Source: Epinephelus fuscoguttatus
Lineage: Eukaryota > Chordata > Actinopteri > Perciformes > Serranidae
Reading direction: 5' to 3'
Assembly: GCF_011397635.1 (NCBI RefSeq)
Contig: NC_064773.1
Coordinates: 30,947,449 to 31,011,448 of the forward strand
Length of the DNA: 64,000 nt
Every line of letters begins with the position of its first letter. Position 1 is the first letter of the stretch. The notes beneath the pieces are model-generated. The model was not told where the DNA came from. It worked only from the letters and a program-made list of their open reading frames with translations, and made no database searches. The position numbers and the translations under genes are program-made. This document shows, piece after piece, positions 1-12,315 of the stretch.

Positions 1-1700
1 CGCTCATCCTGTCTAATAAAGTTTTCTTGCAATACCTGCAAGCCGTTGTCAGGCTTATCATTTCCCTAGGCTGTAATTATAAATCTCTCACACGCATTGA
101 AAAGTGGAAAAATAGAATCTTATATGAGTGTCATGTAGGCTACATCACTGTCACTTGTAGTTTTTGCAAAGTGTTAGCAGAGTGAAGTCTGGTCAGTGGG
201 GACATTTTTTGGTAAGTTATAAAGAAAACTGCCTAAAACTCTGAGGACTACTTTGAATGTTACTTATTTAACTTTATATATTTCTGCTATATTTCTATAA
301 AGAAAATATGTTGCCAAATAAAATAATTTAGAAATGTTGGACATTTAAACACCCTAAGAACTGCTACCTCACTCCACTGACATGCTCAGGTAAAGTGGGA
401 CACTCATGCTTGCTTGTTTTTTAAACAATTAAATCCATTTACCAGTTCAGTCACTAATTCGTCAAATCATTAATGTAACCTAACTATTCATTTAAAATAT
501 ATGTCCAGCTTTTCTGACATGCTTTTCCAGTCCTTTTGTTGTCTGTTTCCTTGTTGCCATATTGTCCACAATGGATTTATTGTGTGTGTGCTTGCATTTG
601 TGTAACGATGATGGCCAATGCCGGACTACTTTGGCTGATGTAAAACTCACTGTATCATCTTTTGCCCCATTTTACCTGAATGCATTAATTACTCACTTAA
701 AACCCTTCCCCATAAAAACTAATGTATAGTAACAAGTCAAACAGTTAATAAAATGCAACATCCCTACCATTTTTGTTGCTACACCCTTTTAGTTTTAGTT
801 TCAGCATTCTTATTACCCCAAATGTTAACTAGATGATTACGGCTCTATAATGTTCTATAAGAAAAATACACGAAGTAACTTAGGTCTAAACATGACTTAG
901 AGACAATTCTCCAAATGCATTCACTTTATTTAATAATCTAAATCTGGTCTATTTTGTATTTTATTTCAATTTATGAAATCCGGTGTGTTCTGGTAGCCAC
1001 AGGGCTTCAAGACATTAACCACGTGATGTCATCATCCTGGTTCAAGTCTAAGAGCCTATGGTTCCTGTTATCCTACCTATCTCCCCTCTCATTACCTGCA
1101 TCCTGTCTGGAAGAAATGCCAAAAAAATATGAATGCAAGAAAGACTGTTTAACCCTCCCTGCAATGACAGACCTTTACCAATAGTGGTAATGCTCCTTAG
1201 GTATGTACCTATTTATCAGATTGTGTCCCAATTTCATATACAGCTGCATTTCATCCCTGGAAAGTCTACAAGCTCATATCCATACAGCGTGCAGTGGCAA
1301 GTCAGTAAATGCTGTTTGTGTAGCCATTTATGCTTTGGGCCTTCCTCCCTCTGCATGGCAACACATTGCTGTATTACACACATGGAAGTCAAGAATTAAA
1401 GTAGAATATATATTAAAGAACAGTTTTCTACTATCAACTCAGCCCACCATTCTGCTGCTGTTCTTTGTTTTACTGTCGCCAAACTGGAACCTAATTGGCC
1501 AATTACACATCCTGGCGTTTCAGCCTTGTTCCTGTCACTTATTTGATTTTAAAATGCTCAGGACGTCACCATTTTCAACATGCAGTCACACATTATCTTG
1601 CAATACCTGAATGATCCCAGCAGCAAACTGAGCTGGCCACATTTCCCAGAAGAGCTGATGAATGATACATTTCAGCACCAGCAGCAGAGGACAGCTCCGC
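1..1700. other. Upstream AT-rich DNA, no gene seen
   Basis: No exon with splice sites and recognisable protein similarity was found. The short open frames between 954 and 1610 overlap each other in several frames and have no family signature. The part nearest kiss2 could hold its distal regulatory sequence. Confidence 0.4.
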
Positions 1701-1773
1701 AATTTACAGCTCACAGACGCACATGGCTGTGATTGGCTGTGAGCTGGAGGAGCACAAGGTCACCTGGTGAAAA

Positions 1774-1779
1774 TATAAA
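1774..1779 (+). promoter_or_regulatory. kiss2: kiss2 TATA box
   Basis: TATAAA lies 111 bases before the kiss2 start codon, predicting transcription start near 1804 and a 5' UTR of about 85 bases. An inverted CCAAT element (ATTGG, 1732-1736) lies about 40 bases further upstream, a normal spacing. The start site itself is not proven. Confidence 0.6.
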
Positions 1780-1889
1780 ACAGGTCTGATAGGAGTGAAC
1801 ATGTTAGTGCCTGCTGAGGAGGTGAACATAAACACTTGAATCAGCACTGTTGGACAGAGAGACAAAGGATTTGTACCTTGTGTCCAAAC

Positions 1890-3934
1890 ATGAGACTGGT
1901 GACTCTGGTTGTGGTGTGTGGCCTGATTGTTGGACAGGATGGAGACAGTGTGGGAGCAGCTCTGCCGGGATTTGACTCTGCACAGAGGATACGTGCAACA
2001 GGTGGGCAAACTGATGAGAATATTTAATCTTATATTATTCTTTATGGAGACAATAGACTGTGACTCGTGGAGGGTAACTACACAGGATACATTTACCCAA
2101 GAACTGAATATAATCTTAAGAATTGTTCCTTTTTATGCTAATTTCTACTACAGAGGGAGTTAGCTTACTTTTTACATTAAGTTACTTTGCTGATTATGAT
2201 TTTGCACTCAAATCATATGATTAACTTGTGAAATCTAATTACACTAACCAAACAGTCTTTGAAGCAAATCAGTTCCACCTTGCCCAGCTACACCACGCTG
2301 CACTAATCCAATCCAATAAAATGATATATGTATTATCATCATTATTATTATTATCATTATTTTTTTTATCATCATCATTATTATTATTATTATTATTAGT
2401 CCACTACTAAAGGGAAGCATTCTCCACAGTACTTACAGTATACAGCCCCACCAAGTACTTTCACTACCATATGTTTTGATATTTTTAAACTTCCCTTAAT
2501 GCAGGATTTTTACTTTTAATCTAGGCTGACACTGGACCTGTCTTTTATTCTGGCTGTAGAAACCTAGAGTTTACAGTCTAGAATAATAATTAAGGGTGTC
2601 TACAAGTTAAAATATATTTTATACACTGGTCATTTTGAGATTTTGGGTTATTTTACTTCTGTCTTCTTTCAGACTAGTAGAAATAAAGTGTCTAAGAGTT
2701 TAGGTGTTTGTTTTAGTTCAGATTTCTGTGTTTGCAAATGAGCATGTATTTTATTAGATAATTCAAATTTATAATACAATTTCAGAGAATTTATAAGATA
2801 AAAAATATTGTCTTAATGTAAGTAATAAACTGGGTAAGTTTCATGGTGATATGTATAAGTTTTTTTTGTTTATTTGTTTCTTTTGTTGTTGTTTTTTTAC
2901 CCTATCCACTGTAGTGTCTTCTTTTTTGTATTTTACAATATTTATCATTACAGGCCATGTTTCTGGTATTGTGATTGTAATACAGAGGAATTTTTTCAAA
3001 TATTATTTTCAGCCTTACTTTTTATTTCTATAAAAAAAACATGGCAACAGTGGATTTTTTCAATGGCTGCTGACAGTATTTTCAAGTTTATGGAGTTATA
3101 AAAAGAGAAATTTAAAATTCCCTTTGTTAAACCTTTGACTCCAACATGTAAACAAAACAAGAATATTGAGAAGAAAGATGTCTTCTGTCTTAATTTGTCT
3201 TTTTTTGGTCTAAAAATGTACAGAACCTTACAAAACAAATCTTTTAAAGGCAGTTTTTCCTCAGACTAACTACATCAGTACCACTTTCATACACCAAAGT
3301 TCCCAGTTATATTCCTGTCTATATTCTGAAGGTTTTTACAGAAGGGTTTGTCAGTCATGGTCTGATTTATAGGACATTTTATTTCCCAAAAACATGGCAA
3401 AAGATATTTTCAATACTAATAAAAGAGATTTTTAGGGCTGTTTTTAGCTGCCTTATTTGCATATTTAAACATACATTTTCAGAAAACAGATATAAAATTG
3501 ACAGAAAATATGACCAAATATGCCTAAGTAAAATATTAGCTTTAAATAATACTAATGATAGAATTTGTCATTTAGTTTAGTTAACAAACAGTGACGGTGA
3601 TGGTGTGTTTATGTCGCAGCAGCAGGCTGCAGGTCCATGCACTGAGCTGATGTCCCTGTCCTCCTCAGGATCCATCCTGTCTGCACTGAGGAGAAGGAGC
3701 ACAGGAGAGTTTGTGGCGGAGGATACCAGCCCGTGTTTGTCCCTGAGGGAGAATGAAGAGCAGCGGCAGCTGCTGTGTAACGACCGTAGGAGTAAATTCA
3801 ACTTCAACCCGTTCGGCCTCCGCTTCGGGAAACGATACAACGGCTACATTTACAGGAGAGCCGTGAAAACAGCCAGGACAAATAAGTTTTCACCCTTTTC
3901 TCTCTTCTCGCGAGAACTGGAGGTGCCTTCTTGA
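1890..3934 (+). CDS. kiss2: Kisspeptin-2 precursor (two exons: 1890-2001, 3669-3934)
   Basis: Secreted neuropeptide precursor; kisspeptins act on the GPR54-type Kiss receptor in the hypothalamus to control GnRH neurons and reproduction. Exon 1 starts at ATG 1890 and gives a hydrophobic signal peptide (MRLVTLVVVCGLIVG...), ending at donor CAACAG|GTGGGC. Exon 2 follows acceptor CCTCCTCAG at 3668. The split glycine codon joins in phase, giving 125 residues, the usual size for teleost Kiss2. The core peptide FNFNPFGLRF is at residues 81-90. It is followed by Gly-Lys-Arg (amidation donor plus dibasic cleavage site) and preceded by Arg-Arg, so a longer form beginning SKFNFN is also possible. Two cysteines lie upstream. 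The core is the Kiss2 type rather than Kiss1. Identification is by peptide motif; the splice joins are inferred from consensus and phase. Confidence 0.95.
2332..2399. repeat. ATT/ATC microsatellite in kiss2 intron
   Basis: Imperfect trinucleotide run of ATT and ATC units interrupted by an eight-T stretch, inside the single kiss2 intron. Confidence 0.85.
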
Positions 3935-4053
3935 AACAGATGTGTGTCTTCCTTTGAGGACTTGTGTCCCACGGGTGAAAAGTCAACATGACAAGTGTCT
4001 GTCTATATGTGTTTGAAAAGGCCTTTTGTCTCAGATGAAATGATGTTTCTGTG

Positions 4054-4059
4054 AATAAA
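4054..4059 (+). terminator. kiss2: kiss2 polyadenylation signal
   Basis: AATAAA 120 bases after the kiss2 stop codon, followed by a T/G-containing stretch. This gives a short 3' UTR of about 140 bases. Confidence 0.6.
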
Positions 4060-4080
4060 ACTTTTGTACCCACCGTCACT

Positions 4081-5340
4081 GTGAAATTATTTTAAAACAA
4101 GAGTTTGAGAGGTACAAAAAACTACTATACTAGAAAAGGATAATGCCTCAGACAGTAACGTTTTTTTCCTTGCATGTTTGCTTGTAGTCCTCTAGTATTT
4201 AAGAAGTTCAACAGTCCATAGGCTTTAGTGATGAGGGGACAATAGAAGAGATGCAATGTTAGAGAAGCTCAATTGGAATTTTATGTAGTGGCTTGATCTG
4301 ACCATAAGATGTCACTGTGGTGCCTTTTAAAATAAACTGCACGAGTTGTTTAGCAGCCACATTGTTGTGCAAATAATTATCATGTTCATATAATGTGCAT
4401 CAGCAATCAGGGCCGGCCCTAGACTTTTGGAAGCACTAACCAGGATTTGGTCCCCCCCACCCCTGTGTTAACATGTTAACATGGCACTGAACCAGCTTGT
4501 GTATTAAGTATCTAAGCACACACAATAAGCACGCAAAGATTAAAGTTGTTGACAGTGATATAGCCTACGCAACACTCATTATCAATTCTAGTTTTTTGCT
4601 TCTTTTTTTAATAAATTTGAAATAGAAGGACAGTACAGTGCTTGGCATTGATTATATCTACCCATTGCAGTCGAGTGCTACCTCGTTTCATATCATAATA
4701 TCTGTGTTTATCATCCACATCAGTATATTCTTGACATGATCATGAGCAAACCTCAGGTCAAATCTTTAACCAGATTGTCTTCTGTCATTTGAAATACAAA
4801 ATTTAAAAGGAGCAAACTTAATCGATATTGGCTAATTTGTTGATTCCTAAACGATGTGTACTTAAATATTCTGGATCTGTTATCTTACTCAAAAAGAGGA
4901 CTCTGTTACAGTAACATGATAACTTCATTTCAATAACTTTTTAATACTTTTAAGAATGGCTTTATTACAGAGATTCATTCTTAAACTTGGAAGAAAATCC
5001 TTATTTTTAAGAGATGGCCACTCAAACAACACAGTAACGAATGGTGCATCTGTGCTCTAATAGTTGACAGTAATATTGATGTGGTTCCAAGTAAAACACC
5101 ATTTCCGAGATAATAAAGCCTGCTGTTGGAATTTTGCAAATGTTACTGACATCTCTTTATCCATTTGATCTTAGAAGTGCATTTCAATTGGACAACCTTC
5201 CAGTCGTCCCTCTGCTCTCACGGTGGTGTCTATTATTCCACAAACAAAAAATGAAGGAGCAATGATTTCTCCTCTTGTTAACAAAAGGCGACACTATTTG
5301 AGTAATTTGAAAAGGAAAAACACTCACATACACAAACCAC
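4081..5340. other. kiss2-ldhb tail-to-tail intergenic DNA
   Basis: AT-rich spacer between converging genes. No coding exon was seen. Around 4408-4450 there is a GGGCCGGCCC-containing block followed by a C-run, which resembles the end of a dispersed fish repeat, but family and limits could not be fixed. Confidence 0.4.
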
Positions 5341-5841
5341 TCTTCATCAGATTTATTAAGTTACACACAACACAAGGTCAGACGGTAACAACTGATGTTT
5401 AAAAAACAACTCAAGCTGAACGTTCCCACTCCTCCCCTGCTGCTCCATCTCCCTTTGCCAACACTGAGAAAACAGGAGGGGAAGAACAATCCACCATCAC
5501 ACTCACGATGTCACAATTTCACTGCGTGTTGACCTAAGTGTGCAGCTGTCTGCTGCAGAAAACCACTTTTAGACGAAGGCAAGAGGAAAACAGCGTCATT
5601 TTGGATTTTTTTGTGTCTTTGCTGAGATGTTTGGGGTCTCTCTCTGAGTGAACTAAAGAAAGGACTCAGTACAGGAAGTGGTGGCGGTGGAGTACAGTGA
5701 TAGTTTTGGCTTTCTGAGGGTTGTGTTTGATTCTGGTCCAAACAGCTGAAAGAGTACAGTAACACAGGTCAGCTTACATCTCGTTACATAAACACAGTAA
5801 CACAGCGACTTCAGCCTACTAAGTGCTGGAGAGCAAAACTC

Positions 5842-5847
5842 TTTATT
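5842..5847 (-). terminator. ldhb: ldhb polyadenylation signal (proximal)
   Basis: AATAAA on the minus strand 265 bases after the ldhb stop codon. A second AATAAA at 5357-5352 would give a longer 3' UTR of about 770 bases. Either or both may be used. Confidence 0.45.
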
Positions 5848-6111
5848 TTGTTAAAGGAGCATACCAGAGTTTCTCAGACATAAAGGTGAATGACAGGAAG
5901 CTGACAGCACAGATTTTAAACAGTCAAATCAGGCTGGATGACGTACAGGTAAAACAAAAAATCTCACTGACACAATCTTTACAAAAAACTCTGGTACTCT
6001 CCTTCAAAATAAGAGCGATACGGTCTAAGAGAGGGGGGCGTTATAAAAGGAGTGTGTGCGTGCCGACAGGCCTCTCTGCACCATGGGTGTGTCTTATGTG
6101 CGCGGGTGTGT

Positions 6112-9100
6112 TCAGAGGTCCTTCAGGTCCTTCTGGATGCCCCACAGCGTGTCGGCACTCTTCTTCAGCTGGGCCACCTCGGCCTCCGTCAGGGTCATGT
6201 TGACCACGCTGCTCACGCCGGTGCTGTTAAGCACGCAGGGCAGAGACAGGAAGACCTCCTCACTAATCCCATACATGCTCTGAGGAAAAGACACACATAC
6301 ACAGAGTTAGGTGAGGAGGCACAAAGACACACACCATCCAGTGACTTCCAGAGACAGCACTGACTGAGTGATGTTTGGGAAAAAACTGATTACTAAATAT
6401 TTATATCTAGTACTTATGGTGCTAAATGGTGCTGGAGTCACAATAACTGGTCATCAACACACTAGCTGTAGGAATGCTATTTAAGACAAGTCATACAACT
6501 GGAGGCAACTGCAGAAGCCAAGAAAGGGATTTGCTCACAATCAATATTTGCAAATGGGTTGCCGGATGGGCCTCAACCTCCCTGAAACAGTTGCTCCAAC
6601 TGGCCAAAAAATGATTGCGAAAATGATTAGAGGCTGAAATTACTGTCTTTTACAGGCTGTGGTGCACTTGTTTTTTAAGCTAAGAAGGTAGTGGTATCTT
6701 TGGACAACTAGACAATCTAAGGCATACATTGGTACCAACCATATAAGCATAGTTTGAAGGCATGGGGGCTAAATAATGCTCCAAAGTAAGCCTACATTTT
6801 GATGAGAGAACAACTGGCATGGCCCTTTTCAGAGGGTTTCCTTGAATTTTCACTTCAAGATATCTGAATGAAAATGGGTTCTAGGGGTACCCATAAGTCT
6901 CCTCTAAAGCTGAGAAGGCCTATTTCTAGTAAGTGTTTTATTTACATTCAATGTCCTCCAAATTTAAGCTAACAATACATCACCTAACATGTATAGATAC
7001 ATGAACATAAACTTTCGGTCCAAGAACATGCATTTGTTATCTGATTGGGTTATGGTAAGTTTTCTTACTTTTTAAACCTGTAATCTAGAGATAACAAATT
7101 AACCAGCATAAGTTTAGGTTGTTAGAAAAATGAGACAATGATGCAGAACAGTGTGTCTTTTTAACCTCCCTTCTGTCCTTCAATAATAAACAAGGAATGA
7201 AAATGGCAGAGGAATGTGAATCATGGTGGGGATCATTTGATAGCAAGACCAAAAAATAATCACGTCACCATGGTTTTTATCAGAAACAATGACTGTATTT
7301 AGGATTTAGGTTGTGTGCAAGGTTAGATCACCAACTAGCCATAGCAGGAAGCTATCCCGGGGTCCTGAGAATCCACCTTCATTCTTTTGCAGGTGATTTG
7401 TTGTAATTAAATTCACTTAAAATTATTTTGGGAATAAGCACCACTAAGGCACAATAACAGCTTAAATGATGGTAAATGATGGGATATTAAGGCATTACTA
7501 CCTGTATAACAAAGGGAAACTGTGTCAAAAATTAGCATTGTGGGTAATAAACAACAAAACAAAATTTGTAAATTGGGGGACGGCTTGTGCAACTGGGGAC
7601 AGAAGTCATGTCCCCAGTCGGCAAGAGGAAGATTATGGGGTCAGCTTCCAGTGGTTATGGTTAGGTTAGCCTGAAGGTTAAGAGGTAAGGGGTTAGTTTC
7701 CAGGAAATTAATGTATATGTCTACATAAGTAAACGTATGTACGTATGTACATGTGTTTTTGTTTGTGCTTTTTCATGCATGTGTGTTTTGTCAGACCTTG
7801 ACCATGGTGGAGACAGGATGGACACGGCTCATGTTCTTGACGATGCTCTCAGTCAGGTCCGCCACGCTCAGACCGATGGCCCAGTTAGTGTAGCCCTTCA
7901 GCTTGATCACCTCATAGGCACTGAAACACAAAGTCACACTCTTTTAACATCTATATATATATATATATATAATAGTGTGTGTGTGTGTGTGCGCACACAC
8001 GCATGTGTACATTGTGTGCAAATACACATATATCAATATATATTTACTAGCAACCACCCACAACACTGTAGCAACCACCTTGTAACATGTAAATTCATAT
8101 AAAATCTATGATCTGACCATTACCCCGTAAAAAACTGACCTAAATCATTGTAAATCAATTTTATGTTAATATGAAAAGTACACACATAGAACTTTCCATT
8201 TTTATAGACATCCTACAGTATAATATATTGCAAGAATACATAAGTCATTATATTCTTAAGAGCCTTTTCTACAGTGAATGAGTCAGGGTTGGGGATCAGG
8301 GTTAGGCTAACCCTATTTTAATATGAGTAACAAAACTGATATAACACAGGTTGATGAATAATAGTCAATATACTATGCCATCATAAAAATTTATTATAAA
8401 ATGTGTAAATGCCGTTTAAGCAGACACAACCTGCTGATTGGTTTTTTATGTACTGTGGATGAACTAACTGTGCTGCTGCCTTTCATGCAGAGTCCTTAAT
8501 GCACATCCGCTCTGACAGGCTGCTAGTGAGTGAGGCTGGTATTAACACTGCCTGGGTTGGAGGTCACATTCCCTCTGGGCCACTTGAACTAAAACTGTAA
8601 TCACTCATGCCTCAGATAATAGAAGCACTCACAGTTCTCCCACTGACAGACGAGTTAAATAACAGCACAGAGAATCAATGATCATGTACAGGATAGCAGT
8701 TATCGGTCCACTTAATCATATAAAGATGTCGTCAGTCTTGTGGTCTTGTGTTTTGTCTCCATTTAAAAGCCATGACAGGATGCAGCCTGAGCTCTGAGCA
8801 GTGGTGCCACCCAAAGGGGGGCAGGGGGGGCTATGGCTGGCCCCCCATTGGACCCCCTCGCAGAAATAACTGGGGGCAAAAACATCTTTCTTTAAGAGGC
8901 TGTGACATATCTTTTTTAAGATAGTGCAGAAGTAGTGGGGCATCCTGGAGAACTAGACAGCATAAGGCACCCATTTGTACCAACCATGTCAGCGTAGCTT
9001 GTTGCAAAGAGAGCTTAATAATGCTGCTAACTTGTGGCGACGGAAAAACTGGCATGGCCATTTACGAAAGAGTCCCTTGAACTCTTACTTTAAGATATCT

Positions 9101-10649
9101 GAATGAAAATAGGTTCTATGGGTACCCATGAGTCTCCCCTAAACTTACGATGGCTTGTTCCCAGTAAATGTTTTGCTTCTTGGACGTGCTAAACAGGAAG
9201 TGACATCAGGACTTTGGCTCAATAGATATTTGTGTGATGAGATTAGTTCAGCCTACTGGATGTTTTATTAGATGTTTAGCTTAGTTACTGAAAAGATATG
9301 AACCCTAATTTTGTGCGTAAATCCCAGATATTAGAGATGAGTTATCAATTCAGTTTTCTGAAACTCAACTTTTCTGTTTTATTATCTGATCATAAGTCTT
9401 GCTTTCTCTCATACGTTCACTCACACAAACCGTACCTGTCCACTACAGCCTTGTGTGTGGCCTTCCATTGTTCCTTATCACCATCAGTGCCAATCTCAGG
9501 ATTCAGCTTCTGCAGGTTGACTCCTGCCACGTTAGCACCGCTCCACACAGGCACTGAAAACAAAAAACACATAAACACATAATTAATACTACACAATGCC
9601 CATTTTTTAAGTCCATTCACCTTGTCAGTGTAGACTATTCTTATGATTCTGAAGTGATGATGAATAACAAAGTCTACCCACCACTGGTGTCTCCATGCTC
9701 TCCCAGCACCCAGCCGTTAAAGGAGGAGGCATGGATGCCGAGGCGTTCGGCCATCAGGTAGCGGAATCGGGCAGAGTCCAGGTTGGTGCCGCTGCCGATG
9801 ACACGGTGCTTGGGCAGACCGCTCAGCTTCCAGGTCACATAGGTCAACACGTCAACTGTGGAGGGAGTGTTCCAACCAGGAGTTATTGATATGTAAATAC
9901 ACAACACATGCAAACAAAGCCAAAGGTGTGTATGACTGTATTCACCAGGGTTGGACACCACGATGAGTGTGCAGTTGGGGCTGTACTTGATGATCTGGGG
10001 GATGATGGACTTAAAGACGTTGACGTTCCTCTGCACCAGGTTGAGGCGGCTCTCTCCCTCCTGCTGGCGGACACCGGCTGTCACCACGACCAGGCGGGAG
10101 TTGGCTGTCACTGCGTAGTCTAGAGGAAGAGGAGAGGAAGTGAAACGAGATCTGATGAGTGATGTCTGCTTTCTCTTTAGGGGAAGATGGGAAATCCTCC
10201 TGCGCAGTGCAGCTGCAGCATGTGAACAGCAGATACAGACCTTTGTCGGCGACTATCTTGGAGGTCTTGAGGAAGAGGCTGCCGTGCTGCAGGTCCATCA
10301 TCTCTCCCTTGAGGCGATCCTCCATCACATCTACCATAGCCAGCTCATCGCACAGGTCCTGTAGAGGAGGAGGAGGAAGACAAGGAGAGGGTGTGACTTG
10401 ACAAAATCAAAAAGGTTTTGACTCTTCTTGGACTTAACCACCAATGCTATTTCTATTGGCTCATTTCCATTTTGTATTTCTTGTGAGACGGCTCATTCTG
10501 AATGTGTTGCTGTGTCTTACCCGCAGCAGGATGCTGACGGCACAGGCCATGCCCACCTGGCCCACCCCGACCACTGTCACCTTGTTCCTGGGAGGCTCAG
10601 CGGGGCTGCTGGCCAGAGGGCTGATCAGTTTCTGCAGCACTGAGGACAT
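6112..10649 (-). CDS. ldhb: L-lactate dehydrogenase B chain (7 coding exons)
   Basis: Cytosolic tetrameric enzyme interconverting lactate and pyruvate with NAD(H). Coding exons in gene order: 10649-10521, 10358-10241, 10119-9946, 9855-9682, 9553-9436, 7920-7797, 6279-6112 (129, 118, 174, 174, 118, 124, 168 nt). All junctions are GT-AG and keep phase, giving 334 residues, the exact vertebrate LDH-B length. Visible features: NAD-binding GVGQVG (residues 28-33), active-site loop RQQEGESR with Arg107, substrate-binding Arg172, catalytic His194 in GEHGDTS, and C-terminus [14 protein letters not shown] rather than A is chosen from the N-terminus ([21 protein letters not shown]). Fish carry LDH-B duplicates, so the a/b suffix is left open. 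The introns hold several dispersed repeats; the gene ends tail-to-tail with kiss2. Confidence 0.97.
6700..6960. repeat. Dispersed repeat copy 1 in ldhb intron
   Basis: Shares long stretches with 8945-9180 in the same orientation, for example AAGATATCTGAATGAAAAT and the following GGTTCTA...GGGTACCCAT...AGTCTCC...CTAAA. The copies are clearly diverged. Family not identified; it contains no gene. Confidence 0.6.
7952..8008. repeat. TA/TG compound microsatellite in ldhb intron
   Basis: About ten TA units followed by TG units and a GC-CACACA inversion, starting 30 bases upstream (in gene sense) of ldhb exon 7. Confidence 0.85.
8945..9180. repeat. Dispersed repeat copy 2 in ldhb intron
   Basis: Partner of the 6700-6960 repeat in the next upstream intron. 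Shared anchors include GAACTAGACA, GTACCAACCAT, ACTGGCATGGCC and the AAGATATCTGAATGAAAAT block. Confidence 0.6.
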
Positions 10650-12241
10650 GATCACAGCTGCAGGGAGACACAGAGGAGACATGTCCTGGTGAGCAGCTCT
10701 CAGACAGGAAGCAAGAAAAAAAATCTGGGCTTCAATCCATCTCAACTAGTCCAATCCGAAAAGCAGCCTGCAGACTACAGCAGCGGTTTGCCTAAATGGT
10801 TTAGTGTAGCAACACACAGGTCAGAGGTCACAGAGTCTCTCAGGGGGTTGCAATAAATAAGGAAGTGAGTCAGAATTCTGTTTTGATAAAGGGTAAACAG
10901 AAGGCTTGAGCGGTGTGAAGGTATACCAGGGTTTTCAGAAATCCTGATGCTATAATTTGTAACCCTTTTAATATAAAACTTGTCTTTCTAATAAACTTAT
11001 ACGGTGATACTGTATTGAGATGATGTATCGTAGTGCACTGCATACACCACCAGAGGTCAGTCTCTACAGGTGGCACAGGCACCTGAGCTGAGAAAGATGG
11101 TGACCGCCAGGGGTGGGGATAACGTTACAGGACTGCAAACAAATGGCTACCAACAGTAGAGAGAGACTGCAGGAAAAACAGCATATTTTCACACCTAACT
11201 CTGTGAGTTAGGGTTTATTTCAACCAAACCAGAGCTGTTGATTGTTAGAACAGTGGAAAGACTAACTGAGATGATTTTGGTGAGTTTCATTTTGATTTGT
11301 CTCGTTTGAATGAAATGTTGAAATGAATTCAGAGGATGTAAGATTGTTGGGTTTTTTTTGTCTGTTTAATAAAGAAAATAAGTTTAAGAATATTACCTCT
11401 TGTGACATTTTGTGAGTTCATTTTAGTTTTTATTTGACTAAAAAAGCTAAGAGAGCTTGTGGAACATTGCAAACTCGTCACTTTAAAACTTTTCCCAGCC
11501 AAAGCAACGGGGAAGACAGATATCGTCAACAAATTGTCTAAAACTAAAAAGATCTCCATCATATGTTTTCAGAGCTCCAGGTTAGGTCTTAAAATGTATT
11601 GTTTTGTCTAATCTACAGTTCACAACCTAAAGATAATCATTTTACAGTGACATCACACAGAGATAAGCCTCATCAAATCATCCCCATGGAAATGCTGGAA
11701 CCAGACAATGTTTGCTTGATAAATGTCTAAAGTAGCTCATCAGGTTTGTATTGATTCATTTCCTGTCAACTAATCGATGAATTGATGAATCACTTTAGTG
11801 CTCAGTTTCTCCAAACAAATAGTTGGAGACTGCATACACAAACATGAATGAAAATGAACAAGCAGTAGCTTCAGTGATTAATCACCCATTAATCTACTGT
11901 TCATTTTTTCCCTTAATGTATTTGATTTACAACACTATATAAAAGGAAAGCAAATACTCAGATTGGTAGACGTCACCACCATGTGTGGCAGTTCTGTCCA
12001 ATGATGACTTAAATATTAACTGATTATTAAAGTATCATTGATTAATAGTTCGAAAAATAATGAACAGCAGTGGATTTTAAAAACAAAGTAGCTCCACAAA
12101 TAAGGGAATTAGTCTCGATAGAGACTAGATAATGGCAAATAAAGTCTACAACACAACCAATCCTGGTTTGTACGCTGCAGAATAACAAAACACAAGCACG
12201 TAAACACGTAAAACCCACATTAAGGGTACGGTAACACTTAC

Positions 12242-12315
12242 AGGAGGATTTGCGGATGGGCATCAGAAAGCGAGACATCGTGGCGAGTGCAGGAACCAAA
12301 CCCAGAAATCAACAA
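12242..12315 (-). other. ldhb: Candidate alternative ldhb first exon with in-frame ATG
   Basis: On the minus strand an ATG (12278-12276) in a good context (CCACGATG) opens the frame MSRFLMPIRKSS and runs into a perfect donor, TCCTCCT|GTAAGT. Joining this to the ldhb start-codon exon (upper edge 10657) keeps phase and passes through Ser-Val-Ile into the normal LDH-B methionine, for a 349-residue product. A TATA-like CTATTTAAAA lies about 30 bases before the presumed start, near 12345. The extension is basic with no acidic residue. No transcript evidence is available; it could be a chance combination. Confidence 0.35.

Noticed and set aside
3577-4079. Minus-strand open frames over kiss2 exon 2
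   Set aside because: Antisense shadows of the kiss2 coding exon; no start or splice support.
6061-6114. Stop-codon readthrough of ldhb giving a peroxisomal LDH-B form, as described in mammals
   Set aside because: The stop here is TGA followed by ACA, not the TGA-CTA readthrough context. The next frame (Thr-His-Pro-Arg-Thr-stop) lacks a peroxisomal SKL-like ending.
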